Shown: positions 16,657 to 25,207 of the stretch, in pieces
How positions within the stretch are numbered: the first letter of the stretch is position 1
Layout of the letters: every line of letters begins with the position of its first letter
Notes under the pieces: generated by a model
What the model was told of the DNA's origin: nothing
The model's database searches: none
Seen by the model: only the letters and a program-made list of their open reading frames with translations
Made by a program: the position numbers and the translations under genes
Assembly: GCA_937920555.1 (NCBI GenBank)
Contig: CAKZTM010000039.1
Location: 1 to 35,932 of the forward strand
DNA from: an uncultured Paracoccaceae bacterium
GTDB lineage: Bacteria; Pseudomonadota; Alphaproteobacteria; Rhodobacterales; Rhodobacteraceae
DNA length: 35,932 nucleotides
Direction of reading: 5' to 3'

Positions 16657-17141
16657 ACCGCGTCTCCGGGTGGCTCAGCCTTTTGCTTTTGGGGCTTGAA
16701 CGGCTCCATCCCTTGCCGGGCCAGTGCATCGGCACGCTCGTTTTCCTCATGGCCCGCATGCCCTTTAATCCACGCCCATGTGACGTCATGGCGGGCTTGG
16801 GCTGCATCAAGCTGCTTCCAAAGTTCTTCGTTCTTGACCGGCTTTTTGGCGGCCGTTTTCCAGCCGTTTTTCTTCCAGCCAAACAGCCATTTGGTGATGC
16901 CGTCCTTGACGTAAGAACTGTCGGTGATGATCTTGATCGAAGAACGCCGTGTCAGCGCGTCCAAGGCTTCAATGGCGGCCTGAAGCTCCATCCTGTTATT
17001 GGTGGTCTCCGGCGCGCCGCCGCAAAATTCACTTTCTTTGAGCACCTCGCCGTCGCGCTTGGCAATCATCAAAACACCCCAACCACCGGGGCCGGGATTG
17101 CCCGAACATGCACCATCCGTGTAAGCCACCAGCTCCATCAT
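16653..17141 (-). CDS. rnhA: ribonuclease HI
   Basis: Cuts the RNA strand of RNA–DNA hybrids. At 162 residues it has the full active site: Asp9 in [16 protein letters not shown], Glu52 in [10 protein letters not shown], Asp74 in [12 protein letters not shown], and Asp138 with His128 in [16 protein letters not shown]. The basic handle ([19 protein letters not shown]) for substrate binding is present. Tandem ATG codons lie at 17141 and 17138; the first forms an ATGA overlap with the methyltransferase stop and is preferred. It is the last gene of the minus-strand unit ispH–DUF3429–methyltransferase–rnhA, and meets the GT4 gene tail to tail. Confidence 0.95.
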   Translation of the reverse strand: MMELVAYTDGACSGNPGPGGWGVLMIAKRDGEVLKESEFCGGAPETTNNRMELQAAIEALDALTRRSSIKIITDSSYVKDGITKWLFGWKKNGWKTAAKKPVKNEELWKQLDAAQARHDVTWAWIKGHAGHEENERADALARQGMEPFKPQKQKAEPPGDAV

Positions 17142-17734
17142 GCGGATTTTCGCGCCAGTAGGATCACCCAAGGCTCCACGCTGCCGGCCATTCCGGGGCT
17201 TTCCCCAACGGTTGCCTCCAAAACGTCAAAACCGGCATCTCCCAAAAGCTGGGTCAGCTCGGCTTGCGAATAATACGTGTAGAACCGGTCGAGCTTATCG
17301 CGCGCCGATCCAGTGCCCAATTTCATGCCCAAATGCAAATGCCCGCCACCGCGCAGGGATGTGGCGATAGCTGCCAAATGCCCGGACATAGCCTCGCGCG
17401 GCGCATGCAGAAGCGAGAAATTGGCCCAAACCCCGTCATATGCCGCCACCGCGTCCAAATCATCAAATGTGCCCTGGACAAACTGCGCTGCGGATTTCTC
17501 CCGCGCCATGCGCAACATATCGGCTGAGGCATCCATGCCCGTCACCTCAAATCCGGCACCAGCCATATGTGCGGTCGCACCACCAGTGCCACAGCCCAAG
17601 TCCAGAATATGCCCGCCCTTGGGAATTGCTTGCATGAATTGCATCAGATCTTCCGAAGGCTCTTGGTTGTCGAAAACCTGCGCATAATCCGCCGCCCGGT
17701 CGTTATAGACATCAATGGTCCGCTCATCTGTCAT
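17138..17734 (-). CDS. class I SAM-dependent methyltransferase
   Basis: A 198-residue Rossmann-fold methyltransferase. [20 protein letters not shown] is SAM motif [12 protein letters not shown] is motif II with the ribose-binding acidic residue, and the [23 protein letters not shown] stretch carries motifs III–IV. The remainder ([21 protein letters not shown]) is like COG2227/UbiE-type small-molecule or tRNA methyltransferases. The open frame extends far upstream over the DUF3429 gene, but the true start is ATG 17734, which forms an ATGA overlap with the DUF3429 stop. Its position between ispH and rnhA suggests a housekeeping role. The substrate is not recognisable. Confidence 0.88.
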   Translation of the reverse strand: MTDERTIDVYNDRAADYAQVFDNQEPSEDLMQFMQAIPKGGHILDLGCGTGGATAHMAGAGFEVTGMDASADMLRMAREKSAAQFVQGTFDDLDAVAAYDGVWANFSLLHAPREAMSGHLAAIATSLRGGGHLHLGMKLGTGSARDKLDRFYTYYSQAELTQLLGDAGFDVLEATVGESPGMAGSVEPWVILLARKSA

Positions 17735-18219
17735 CCGGCTGTCACTCCCATAATCAAGCATAAGGTCACAATAACAGTGATCACCATGCGCAGTTTCATC
17801 CACCATTTTGGTGCCAGATCGGCGCGCCAAAACATGTAATCCAATCCCAAAAGCGCGATAAAGCCGATGAGCAACGGCACAAGCGTCGGCTGCCCCCATC
17901 CCACCAAAGGTGCGGCAAAGACATATACCGCGTTGAAAAATACCAAAATCGCAGGAAGGACGCTGGCGATATAAAACCGGCCCGATTGCGCCTCCGGGGC
18001 TTTGGTGGCAAAGCCCCATAAAGCCCCTGACATAAACGCCAAAATCACCGTCCCGTAGGCGTGCAAAATGCCCGCGCCCATCAATCGGGCGGTAAATAGC
18101 GGCGCCCCGAGAAGATCGGCCACCAAACCCGGTGCCACTGTCATCACCGCGCCCGCAATGAAGGGCAGGGTGCCCAAAAGCCCCAAGACCAGCGGCAAAC
18201 GTGGCAGTGCCGTGCTCAA
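17731..18219 (-). CDS. DUF3429 family integral membrane protein, TTG start
   Basis: 162 residues with about five membrane helices (near 8–32, 43–68, 84–104, 110–130 and 140–160). [26 protein letters not shown] and the WxxDLAPKWW-like loop fit DUF3429, a proteobacterial membrane family of unknown function. The start is TTG: a TGA lies 12 bases upstream in frame, and the first ATG would remove the first helix. GAGG sits about 7 bases before the TTG, and the codon overlaps the ispH stop as TTGA. It is translationally coupled at both ends. Function unknown. Confidence 0.8.
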   Translation of the reverse strand: MSTALPRLPLVLGLLGTLPFIAGAVMTVAPGLVADLLGAPLFTARLMGAGILHAYGTVILAFMSGALWGFATKAPEAQSGRFYIASVLPAILVFFNAVYVFAAPLVGWGQPTLVPLLIGFIALLGLDYMFWRADLAPKWWMKLRMVITVIVTLCLIMGVTAG

Positions 18220-19166
18220 GCAGGCACCTCACGCAAGATGCGCGGCACTTTGAACTCTACGTTCTCCTGAGCGGTCTCAACCGTTTCAACGGTCACATCG
18301 AACCGCGCCTTGAACGCGTCCACGACCTCGTTGACCAAGGTTTCGGGGGCCGAGGCACCGGCGGTGATCCCGATTTTGCGCAGATCACCAAGAGCGCGCC
18401 AGTCAATGTCTGTGGCCCGTTGAACCAGTTGCGAATAGCTGCACCCGGATGTGCGGCCAACCTCTACCAATCGCTGGGAATTTGACGAATTGGGCGCACC
18501 AATGACCAACAACGCATCAATCTGACCGGCAATAGCCTTGACCGCTTCCTGCCGGTTGGTGGTGGCGTAACAAATGTCCTTTTTGTGAGGGCCCACGATA
18601 TTGGGGAACCGCGCCTCTAAGGCCTCTACGATTTGGGCGGTGTCATCCACCGATAAAGTGGTCTGGGTGATATAGGCCAAACGCTCAGGGTCGCGGGGGG
18701 CAAGCCCGGCCACATCGCTGACGGTTTCCACCAACAAAACCTCACCGTCAGGCAATTGCCCCATAGTGCCCACCGTCTCAGGGTGGCCGCGATGGCCGAT
18801 CATGACCATTTGCAACCCGTTCTCGTAATGGCGCACACTCTCGATATGGACTTTCGAGACAAGCGGGCAGGTGGCGTCCACAAACACCATGTTGCGCGCC
18901 TGAGCTGCCTCCGGCACGGATTTGGGAACACCGTGGGCGGAAAAGATCACCGGGCGATCGTCAGGACAATCTTCCAACTCTTCAACAAAAATGGCACCTT
19001 TGTCGCGCAAACCGTCCACCACATATTTGTTGTGAACAATCTCGTGGCGCACATAAACAGGCGCCCCCCATTTTTCCAAAGCCATCTCGACGATCTTGAT
19101 CGCCCGATCCACACCCGCGCAAAATCCGCGCGGAGCTGCTAGATAAATTGTCAGTGGTGATAACAC
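18216..19166 (-). CDS. ispH: 4-hydroxy-3-methylbut-2-enyl diphosphate reductase
   Basis: Last enzyme of the MEP isoprenoid pathway, an iron-sulfur protein that reduces HMBPP to IPP and DMAPP. It has 316 residues, as in the family. The three cluster-ligand cysteines are Cys16 ([11 protein letters not shown]), Cys100 (DATCPLVSK) and Cys199 ([10 protein letters not shown]), matching Cys12/96/197 of E. coli. The proton-relay Glu is in [11 protein letters not shown], and SNSQRL contacts the diphosphate. The start is GTG 19166 with GGAGG about 7 bases upstream. It leads the minus-strand operon that also holds the DUF3429, methyltransferase and rnhA genes. Confidence 0.96.
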   Translation of the reverse strand: MLSPLTIYLAAPRGFCAGVDRAIKIVEMALEKWGAPVYVRHEIVHNKYVVDGLRDKGAIFVEELEDCPDDRPVIFSAHGVPKSVPEAAQARNMVFVDATCPLVSKVHIESVRHYENGLQMVMIGHRGHPETVGTMGQLPDGEVLLVETVSDVAGLAPRDPERLAYITQTTLSVDDTAQIVEALEARFPNIVGPHKKDICYATTNRQEAVKAIAGQIDALLVIGAPNSSNSQRLVEVGRTSGCSYSQLVQRATDIDWRALGDLRKIGITAGASAPETLVNEVVDAFKARFDVTVETVETAQENVEFKVPRILREVPA

Positions 19167-19242
19167 CTGTGCCTCCGGGCATAGCTAAAGCTGGGCGCAA
19201 ACATAACGTCCATGCCGTTAAGGTACACCCGGTTTTTGAGGA

Positions 19243-19827
19243 TTATTCTGCGTCTTGCTCGACTGTTTCGCGTGGAGCAGGATCAAATTGTCCGTCCGGG
19301 CGCGGCGGGCGTCCGATCACATCCTTAAGCTCTTCAAGTTCAATGAAATTGTCACATTGACGTCGTAACTCATCTGCAATCATGGGCGGTTGCGAGCGGA
19401 TGGTCGATACCACGGAAACCCGAACGCCGCTGCGTTGCAGCGACTCCACCAAAGGCCGGAAATCTCCGTCACCTGAGAAAATCACCACATGCTCCACATG
19501 AGGCGCCAATTCCATCGCATCCACAGTCAATTCGATATCCATGTTGCCTTTGACTTTGCGGCGTCCCATGGAATCGGTGAACTCTTTTGCGGGTTTGGTG
19601 ACCATCGTGTAGCCATTGTAATTCAGCCAATCCACGAGCGGACGAATGGGCGAGTATTCTTCGTTCTCCAGCAAAGCAGTATAATAGAACGCCCGAAGCA
19701 GTTTGCCCCGGCGCATGAACTCGGTACGAAGTAACTTATAGTCAATATCAAAGCCCAGGGCCTTAGCCGCAGCATATAGATTTGACCCGTCGATAAACAG
19801 AGCGAGACGCTCATCGCGGTAAAACAT
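19243..19827 (-). CDS. NYN-domain (LabA/DUF88) putative ribonuclease
   Basis: A 194-residue PIN-like NYN domain protein. The acidic metal site is visible: Asp13 in LFIDGSNLY, Asp97 and Asp103 in NMDIELTVDAM, and Asp120/Asp122 in FSGDGDFRPL. Related LabA/DUF88 proteins are thought to cut RNA, but substrates are mostly undefined. The C-terminal tail after about residue 165 is charged and Pro-rich (GRPPRPDGQF). The frame opens at 19950, but ATG 19827 has AAGGA 8 bases upstream and begins just before the domain. It is divergent from folK with a 122-bp shared promoter region, and reads toward ispH in the same direction with a 76-bp gap. Confidence 0.85.
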   Translation of the reverse strand: MFYRDERLALFIDGSNLYAAAKALGFDIDYKLLRTEFMRRGKLLRAFYYTALLENEEYSPIRPLVDWLNYNGYTMVTKPAKEFTDSMGRRKVKGNMDIELTVDAMELAPHVEHVVIFSGDGDFRPLVESLQRSGVRVSVVSTIRSQPPMIADELRRQCDNFIELEELKDVIGRPPRPDGQFDPAPRETVEQDAE

Positions 19828-19949
19828 TTTGTATTCCTTATCTTGGGTCCGCCAAATATACAGACGGTGCAATCCCATGTAACTCCAAATACGCCAGCAG
19901 GGCTCCAGTGCAAGCAAAAACGGCGGAACCAAGCCGAGGCCATAACCCA

Positions 19950-20522
19950 ATGCTTAATCAATGTTTTTTTGCGTTGGGGGCGAATTTGCCGACCGCAACC
20001 GACACGCCGCTGGCGATTTTACGGCAAGCATTACAGGCATTAAAGGCCGAATCATTTGACCTTAGGGAAGTGAGTTATTGGTATAGCACACCTGCTTTCC
20101 CAAAAGGGGCCGGTGCCGATTTTGTGAACGCGGTGGCCCATGCGCAGACCCGGTTGTCGCCGCGCGGCGTGATGGACCGACTGGCTCAGACCGAGTTGAA
20201 CCTGGGCCGCACCCGCGAAAAACGCTGGGGGGCCAGAGTGTGTGACCTCGACCTGATTTCCTACGGTGATACGATCTTGCCGGACCTTGCGACCTACACC
20301 CATTGGCGCGATTTGTCCTTGGACGATCAAATGTCGCAAACCCCGGCCGAGCTGATTTTGCCCCATCCGCGCCTGCAAGACCGCGCCTTTGTGTTGGTGC
20401 CTTTGCGCGATGTGGCCCCGAACTGGTCTCACCCGGTGACAGGCCAGTCGCTCGATATGCTTATATCGCAATTGCCGCCCGAAGATGTGGCTTGCGTTAA
20501 ACGGCTGCAATTCAGTGACTAA
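19950..20522 (+). CDS. folK: 2-amino-4-hydroxy-6-hydroxymethyldihydropteridine pyrophosphokinase
   Basis: Transfers pyrophosphate from ATP to hydroxymethyldihydropterin in folate synthesis. 190 residues. The N-terminal FFALGANLPT corresponds to the family's ALGSN start; RTREKRWGARVCDLDLISYG holds the ATP/Mg-binding Arg and the paired Asp residues; LPHPRLQDRAFVLVPL is the C-terminal signature. The open frame extends 14 codons upstream, but ATG 19950 aligns with the family start. The SD (CGAGG, about 10 bases away) is distant. It lies immediately before rpoZ with a 95-bp gap that seems to carry a separate promoter. Confidence 0.93.
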   Translation: MLNQCFFALGANLPTATDTPLAILRQALQALKAESFDLREVSYWYSTPAFPKGAGADFVNAVAHAQTRLSPRGVMDRLAQTELNLGRTREKRWGARVCDLDLISYGDTILPDLATYTHWRDLSLDDQMSQTPAELILPHPRLQDRAFVLVPLRDVAPNWSHPVTGQSLDMLISQLPPEDVACVKRLQFSD

Positions 20523-20549
20523 TTCGCGTTAAATTGCCGTAAAGCTCTC

Positions 20550-20578
20550 TTGCGTTTTGCCGCGACCGACTATATCTA
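20550..20578 (+). promoter_or_regulatory. candidate sigma-70-type promoter for rpoZ
   Basis: TTGCGT (20550–20555) and TATCTA (20573–20578) are separated by 17 bp, 39 bp before the rpoZ start. The hexamers match four positions each of the usual consensus. No experimental evidence. Confidence 0.35.
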
Positions 20579-20617
20579 CTCAACTCTCTTTCAGGAACGT
20601 AAATAAGGATCGCTTTC

Positions 20618-21013
20618 ATGGCCCGTGTAACGGTTGAAGATTGCGTCGATAAAATACCAAACCGGTTTGATTTGGTGATGATGGCCGCGCACCGCGCCCG
20701 CGAGCTTTCGGCAGGTGCCAGCCTGACCGTTGAGCGCGACAAGGATAAAAATCCGGTCGTGGCACTTCGCGAGATTGCCGATGAGACAATCGCCGCAGGC
20801 CCTCTGCGCGAGCATGCGATTGAAGCGCATCAGCGTCAGATCGAGGTTGATGAACCCGAAGAGGACGCAATGGCGCTTCTGATGGGCGGCGGTGGCGGTG
20901 GCTCTAGCCATCAGCCAAGCTCGTCGTTCGGCCGCACCGATGATGCGCCCGAGGATGACATGTCGGAAGAAAATCTTCTGCGGGCACTTATGGAGGCTCA
21001 AGAGGAAAAATAG
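20618..21013 (+). CDS. rpoZ: RNA polymerase omega subunit
   Basis: Small RNA polymerase subunit that helps assembly of the beta-prime subunit and forms part of ppGpp-binding site 1 in E. coli. [20 protein letters not shown] and [13 protein letters not shown] are the conserved core (about residues 1–60). [12 protein letters not shown] follows. At 131 residues it is longer than the E. coli protein (91). The extra C-terminal half is acidic and Gly/Ser-rich (residues about 77–131, with a run of six glycines) and ends in a predicted helix ([16 protein letters not shown]), a typical alphaproteobacterial extension. It precedes rsh, the usual rpoZ–spoT linkage. Confidence 0.96.
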   Translation: MARVTVEDCVDKIPNRFDLVMMAAHRARELSAGASLTVERDKDKNPVVALREIADETIAAGPLREHAIEAHQRQIEVDEPEEDAMALLMGGGGGGSSHQPSSSFGRTDDAPEDDMSEENLLRALMEAQEEK

Positions 21014-21051
21014 GATATGGGCGGCTTGCGGGCCGCCATCCTTTCTCCTTT
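21012..21051 (+). terminator. hairpin with pyrimidine tail between rpoZ and rsh (terminator or attenuator)
   Basis: GGCGGC (21020–21025) pairs with GCCGCC (21032–21037) around TTGCGG. After a 3-base bulge, AGGAT (21012–21016) pairs with ATCCT (21038–21042). TTCTCCTTT follows. The stem starts at the rpoZ stop codon and ends 9 bases before the rsh ATG. It could partly terminate transcription or mask rsh translation, since the SD before ATG 21060 is weak. Confidence 0.5.
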
Positions 21052-21059
21052 GACGGATC

Positions 21060-23228
21060 ATGATTGAAGTTCAGGATCTTGTCGCGCTGATCAAAGCGTA
21101 TAACCCCAAATCCGATGAAAATCTGATCAAATCCGCATACGTGTTTGGCGACACAATGCACAAAGGCCAAACCCGCAAATCGGGCGAGCCCTACTTCTCC
21201 CATCCCATCAGTGTCGCGGCCATCCTGACCGAGCAACACCTTGATGATGAAACCATCGTCACGGCGCTGTTGCACGATACAATCGAAGATACCCGCGCCA
21301 CCCGCAAAGACATCGTTGATCAGTTTGGCACCAACATTGCCCGGCTCGTTGATGGCGTGACAAAGCTGACCAATCTGGAACTCAACTCGACCCAAAGCCA
21401 ACAGGCCGAGAATTTCCGCAAACTGATCATGGCCATGTCCGAGGATGTGCGCGTGTTGTTGGTGAAGCTGGCCGACCGCCTCCATAATATGCGCACCATC
21501 AAAGTCATGCTGCCCGAAAAGCAACTGAAAAAGGCCCGTGAGACCATGGATATTTACGCCCCATTGGCCGGGCGTATGGGCATGCAATCCATTCGCGAAG
21601 AGCTGGAAGATCTGGCCTTTCGCGTCCTCAACCCCGAGGGCCGTTCCTCGATCATGCGCCGGTTTATCTCGCTTAGAAATGAGACCGACGATGTGATCCC
21701 GATGATCACACAGGACATTATCGAGACACTCGATAAAGCAGGTATTCAGGCCGAGGTCGTGGGCCGCGAGAAAAAACCCTATTCGATCTGGCGCAAGATG
21801 CAGGAGAAAAAAGAAGGCTTCCACCGCCTGTCGGACATATACGGGTTTCGGATCATCACCAGCGATGTGGAAAGCTGCTACAAGGCGCTGGGGGCGGTGC
21901 ACCGACGCTGGCCTGCGGTGCCGGGGCGCTTCAAGGACTATATCAGCCAACCCAAATCCAACGGCTACCGGTCGATCCACACCACCGTTTCGGGCCGAAC
22001 CGCGCGCCGGGTGGAAATCCAGCTGCGCACCCGCGAAATGCACCAAGTGGCCGAAACCGGGGTTGCCGCACATTGGTCCTACAAGGATGGGCTGCGCTTT
22101 GAAAACCCGTTCGCGGTGGACCCGTTTCACTGGCTGTCCAACTTGGCTGAACGGTTTGAACAATCTGACAATCCCGACGATTTCCTGAACTACGTCAAAC
22201 TTGAGATGTTCCAAGATCAGGTGTTTTGCTTTTCTCCCAAAGGCGAGGTGATCAAACTGCCGCGCGGGGCCACGCCGATCGATTTTGCCTATGCGGTGCA
22301 TACCAGCGTGGGCGATAGCTGCGTCGGGGCCAAGGTTGATGGCAGCCGCGTGCCGCTGTGGCAGCGCTTGCGCAACGGTCAGTCCGTGCAGATCATCCGC
22401 GCCCAAGGCCAGCGCCCGCAAGCCTCGTGGGAAGATATCGCTGTGACCGGTAAAGCCAAATCGGCCATCAGGCGCGCGCTCAGGCGCGAACACCGCGAAA
22501 GCTATGTGCGACTTGGCCAGGAAATCGCCGATCTGGCACTACGCCGCATTGGCAAACGGGCCTCCAAAAATGCGATTGCGACCGCGGCCAAACAACTGAC
22601 CCGCGGTGACGCCGAGGAGTTGCTGGCCCAAATTGGGGCGGCCGATGTCAGCGGCCAAAAGCTGGTCGAAGTGCTCTACCCGGAACTCATAGAGGCCCAT
22701 CACGAAGACGCCGTGTCGCGCCCAAATCAGGGCATCGTGGGACTGGCCGAAGGCGATAAAGCGACCCAAGGCAAATGCTGCCGCCCTTTGCCCGGCGAAC
22801 GGATTGTGGGCATTGGCGTCAAAGGGCAGGGCATTACCGTGCACGCGATCGATTGCGCGCTGCTGGAGCGTTACGAGGATCAGGGCGGGTTCTGGATCGA
22901 CCTGCGTTGGCCCGAAGGAAGTGCCAAAGCCGAGCACTCTGCCTTACTTGATATGACAATTGCCAATGATGCGGGCGTTTTGGGCCGTATTTGCACCTTA
23001 ATCGGGGAGCAGAAAGCAAATATCACAGATATTTCTTTTTTGGAACGAAAACCAGATTTTTACCGAATGATGATAGAAGTGGAAGTGCGAGACGTAAAAC
23101 ACCTTGTTCATTTGCAAACCGCAGTAGAGGCTGATGCGGATGTAACGGACGTCATAAGGTGCCGCCAGGATGCCAAAGTAATGGCGTCGCTTGGCGTTGG
23201 TAGTGAGGATCAGGTCAAAGCGGTCTGA
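21060..23228 (+). CDS. rsh: bifunctional (p)ppGpp synthetase/hydrolase (Rsh, RelA/SpoT)
   Basis: Makes and degrades the alarmone (p)ppGpp. The 722 residues show the full long-RSH layout. An HD hydrolase domain (about 20–190) has HP at PYFSHPISVA and intact HDTIED with His72/Asp73. The synthetase domain (about 225–350) has SIWRKMQEKK, DIYGFRII, KDYISQPKSNGYRSIHT and EIQLRTREMHQ. The TGS domain (about 380–445) begins QVFCFSPKGEVIKLP. A helical/zinc-finger-like region (GKCCRPLPGERIVG) and a C-terminal ACT domain (about 640–710) follow. Both activities look intact, as expected for the single Rsh of alphaproteobacteria. The last 180 bases are noticeably more AT-rich than the rest. It is followed by DUF2062 with an 18-bp gap. 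Confidence 0.96.
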   Translation: MIEVQDLVALIKAYNPKSDENLIKSAYVFGDTMHKGQTRKSGEPYFSHPISVAAILTEQHLDDETIVTALLHDTIEDTRATRKDIVDQFGTNIARLVDGVTKLTNLELNSTQSQQAENFRKLIMAMSEDVRVLLVKLADRLHNMRTIKVMLPEKQLKKARETMDIYAPLAGRMGMQSIREELEDLAFRVLNPEGRSSIMRRFISLRNETDDVIPMITQDIIETLDKAGIQAEVVGREKKPYSIWRKMQEKKEGFHRLSDIYGFRIITSDVESCYKALGAVHRRWPAVPGRFKDYISQPKSNGYRSIHTTVSGRTARRVEIQLRTREMHQVAETGVAAHWSYKDGLRFENPFAVDPFHWLSNLAERFEQSDNPDDFLNYVKLEMFQDQVFCFSPKGEVIKLPRGATPIDFAYAVHTSVGDSCVGAKVDGSRVPLWQRLRNGQSVQIIRAQGQRPQASWEDIAVTGKAKSAIRRALRREHRESYVRLGQEIADLALRRIGKRASKNAIATAAKQLTRGDAEELLAQIGAADVSGQKLVEVLYPELIEAHHEDAVSRPNQGIVGLAEGDKATQGKCCRPLPGERIVGIGVKGQGITVHAIDCALLERYEDQGGFWIDLRWPEGSAKAEHSALLDMTIANDAGVLGRICTLIGEQKANITDISFLERKPDFYRMMIEVEVRDVKHLVHLQTAVEADADVTDVIRCRQDAKVMASLGVGSEDQVKAV

Positions 23229-23246
23229 TCAATTGGGTGAGTAATT

Positions 23247-23897
23247 ATGGTGTTCAAACGCCGCGAGCGGCGACCAATTCTGGGACAAATGCGTGATGCG
23301 GTTTATCCGCGTCGTGGCTGGCGTCGTGGGTTGGAATATATTGGACATCGCATAAAGCGACTGCCCGACACGCCCCATAAAATCGCTCTGGGATTTGCCT
23401 GCGGTGTGTTTATCTCCTTCACACCCCTGTTTGGGATGCATTTTTTGTTCGCAGCCTTGCTTGCTATGGCGCTTCGGGGAAATGTGCTGGCCTCCTTGAT
23501 GGGCACATTCTTTGGCAATCCGGTTACTTTTCCGTTTATTGCCACGATTGCTTACCGCACGGGACAACTGTTTTTGGACGTCAGTGCCACGGACGGTACG
23601 TTTTACGGCATCAAAACCGCAATTGTCAGCGGCTTTGTGGGCACTTGGCAGTCGCTGCTGTCTATTGTCGGGCTCAGTGAGCCGGCTTGGGGCTCCGTGT
23701 CCCATTTCATAAGCGCCGTGTTTCTGCCCTATCTCATTGGCGGTGTGATCCCGGGCATTATCTGCGGCACCGCATGTTATGTGATGTCGCGACCATTGGT
23801 TGCGGCCTATCAGAAAAACCGCCGCAGCAGGCTGCTCAAGCGCCGCACGAAAAAGAGGGCCCGCGCGATGGAAAGAGCGGCTGACCCCGCAGAATAA
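23247..23897 (+). CDS. DUF2062 domain membrane protein
   Basis: 216 residues. A basic N-terminus (about 1–40) is followed by the DUF2062 core: HKIALGFACGVFISFTPLFGMHF, LRGNVLASLMGTFFGNPVTFPF, and further hydrophobic segments near 160–185. A strongly basic tail (RRSRLLKRRTKKRAR) ends the protein. Probably three to four membrane helices. Families with this domain occur next to glycosyltransferases or in housekeeping clusters; no activity is known. It sits between rsh and pdxJ, in an arrangement usual for Rhodobacteraceae. The start at 23247 has a modest SD (GGGTGAG). Confidence 0.85.
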   Translation: MVFKRRERRPILGQMRDAVYPRRGWRRGLEYIGHRIKRLPDTPHKIALGFACGVFISFTPLFGMHFLFAALLAMALRGNVLASLMGTFFGNPVTFPFIATIAYRTGQLFLDVSATDGTFYGIKTAIVSGFVGTWQSLLSIVGLSEPAWGSVSHFISAVFLPYLIGGVIPGIICGTACYVMSRPLVAAYQKNRRSRLLKRRTKKRARAMERAADPAE

Positions 23898-23943
23898 CTG
23901 TAGTAAACTGCCAAAGCTATCTTTCGCTTGCAGGAGCCTTCTC

Positions 23944-24732
23944 ATGTCAGACCGCCTCCAATCCCCGTTGGGACGACTGCGCCTTGGCGTCAATATCGAT
24001 CACGTGGCCACCGTGCGAAACGCCCGTGGCTCGGACTATCCCGATCCGGTGCGTGCCGCCAAACTGGCGGAAGCCGCAGGTGCCGACGGCATTACAGCGC
24101 ATTTGCGCGAAGACCGCCGCCATATCCGCGACGCCGATATCGAAGCCCTCATGAACAGTCTGACCGTCCCGCTCAATTTCGAGATGGCCGCAACAGATGA
24201 AATGCAGCAAATCGCCCTAAGACATGTGCCCCACGCGGTGTGCATCGTGCCCGAGAAACGCGAAGAACGCACCACCGAAGGCGGGCTCGAAGTGGCGCGC
24301 GACGAAAACCGGATCGCCGATTTCATAGCCCCGCTTAAAGACGCCGGATGTCGGGTCTCACTCTTTATTGCCGCCGATGAGGCGCAAGTGCTGTCGGCCT
24401 CGCGCATAGGCGCCGAAGTGGTCGAATTGCACGCCGGGGCCTATTGCGACTTTCTCAGCGAAGGCCGCACGGAGGCGGCCCACGAAGAACTTGAACGCCT
24501 CCGCGCCATGTCCCAATACGGCCATTCGCTGGGATTGGAGGTCCATGCAGGCCATGGCATCACCTATGACAGTGTCGCCTCAATCGCCGCATTTCCCGAA
24601 GTGATGGAACTCAATATCGGCCATTTCCTGATTGGCGAGGCGATTTTTTCCGGCCTCGATAGCGCCATTCGCCGGATGCGGGCGCTGATGGACAAAGCCC
24701 GCGCAGACACATTCGGCGAGGGCGTTGCGTGA
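23944..24732 (+). CDS. pdxJ: pyridoxine 5'-phosphate synthase
   Basis: Joins 1-deoxyxylulose 5-phosphate and 3-amino-2-oxopropyl phosphate to make pyridoxine 5'-phosphate (vitamin B6). 262 residues, a TIM barrel. [58 protein letters not shown] and [17 protein letters not shown] are the successive conserved active-site loops. The frame opens at 23800, inside the DUF2062 gene, but ATG 23944 has AGGAG 8 bases upstream and matches the family. Its TGA overlaps the GTG of acpS as GTGA. Confidence 0.96.
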   Translation: MSDRLQSPLGRLRLGVNIDHVATVRNARGSDYPDPVRAAKLAEAAGADGITAHLREDRRHIRDADIEALMNSLTVPLNFEMAATDEMQQIALRHVPHAVCIVPEKREERTTEGGLEVARDENRIADFIAPLKDAGCRVSLFIAADEAQVLSASRIGAEVVELHAGAYCDFLSEGRTEAAHEELERLRAMSQYGHSLGLEVHAGHGITYDSVASIAAFPEVMELNIGHFLIGEAIFSGLDSAIRRMRALMDKARADTFGEGVA

Positions 24733-25145
24733 TCCTCGGTATTGGTACGGATCTGGCCAATATTGAACGTATCCAGGGCACGCTTGACCGCTTTGGCGAC
24801 CGTTTCAAAAATCGTGTCTTCACACCGACCGAGCAGGGCAAAGCCGAACGCCGCAAGGATGTGGCGGGCACCTATGCCAAACGCTGGGCCGCCAAGGAGG
24901 CATGCTCCAAAGCGCTGGGGACCGGTCTTGCCATGGGGATTTCGTGGAAAGACATGTCCGTCACCAATATGTCCACCGGCCAGCCGCAAATGACCCTGAC
25001 CGGTTGGGCCAAAGAGCGACTGGCGGATATGACCCCGCCCGGACATGAGGCCGTCGTGCATGTAACCCTGACCGATGACCACCCGTGGGCGCAGGCTTTT
25101 GTGCTGATCGAAGCGCGTCCAATCGTCCGACCTTCCGATCCTTGA
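24729..25145 (+). CDS. acpS: holo-[acyl-carrier-protein] synthase
   Basis: Transfers 4'-phosphopantetheine from CoA to acyl carrier protein. 138 residues. [12 protein letters not shown] provides Mg-ligand Asp8; [15 protein letters not shown] provides the Glu; [10 protein letters not shown] is also a family motif. The start is GTG at 24729, overlapping the pdxJ stop by GTGA, so translation is probably coupled. There is no competing in-frame ATG before the conserved N-terminus. lepB follows after 62 bp. Confidence 0.94.
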   Translation: MILGIGTDLANIERIQGTLDRFGDRFKNRVFTPTEQGKAERRKDVAGTYAKRWAAKEACSKALGTGLAMGISWKDMSVTNMSTGQPQMTLTGWAKERLADMTPPGHEAVVHVTLTDDHPWAQAFVLIEARPIVRPSDP

Positions 25146-25207
25146 CTAGATTGTGCAGGCAGGTCACAAGACACCCCAACCTATGAGTATTTTCAGGACC
25201 GAATTTC

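Noticed and set aside
17735-18232. N-terminal extension of the methyltransferase frame to 364 residues
   Set aside because: The extension is the DUF3429 gene read in a wrong frame. The ATGA overlap at 17734 gives a natural start.
20988-22493. 501-residue open frame on the minus strand
   Set aside because: Exactly antisense to rsh, whose domains are unmistakable. The antisense translation has His/Gly/Asp-rich shadow composition and no recognisable motif.
23800-23943. 48-residue N-terminal extension of pdxJ
   Set aside because: Lies inside the DUF2062 gene; ATG 23944 has a good AGGAG and matches the family start.
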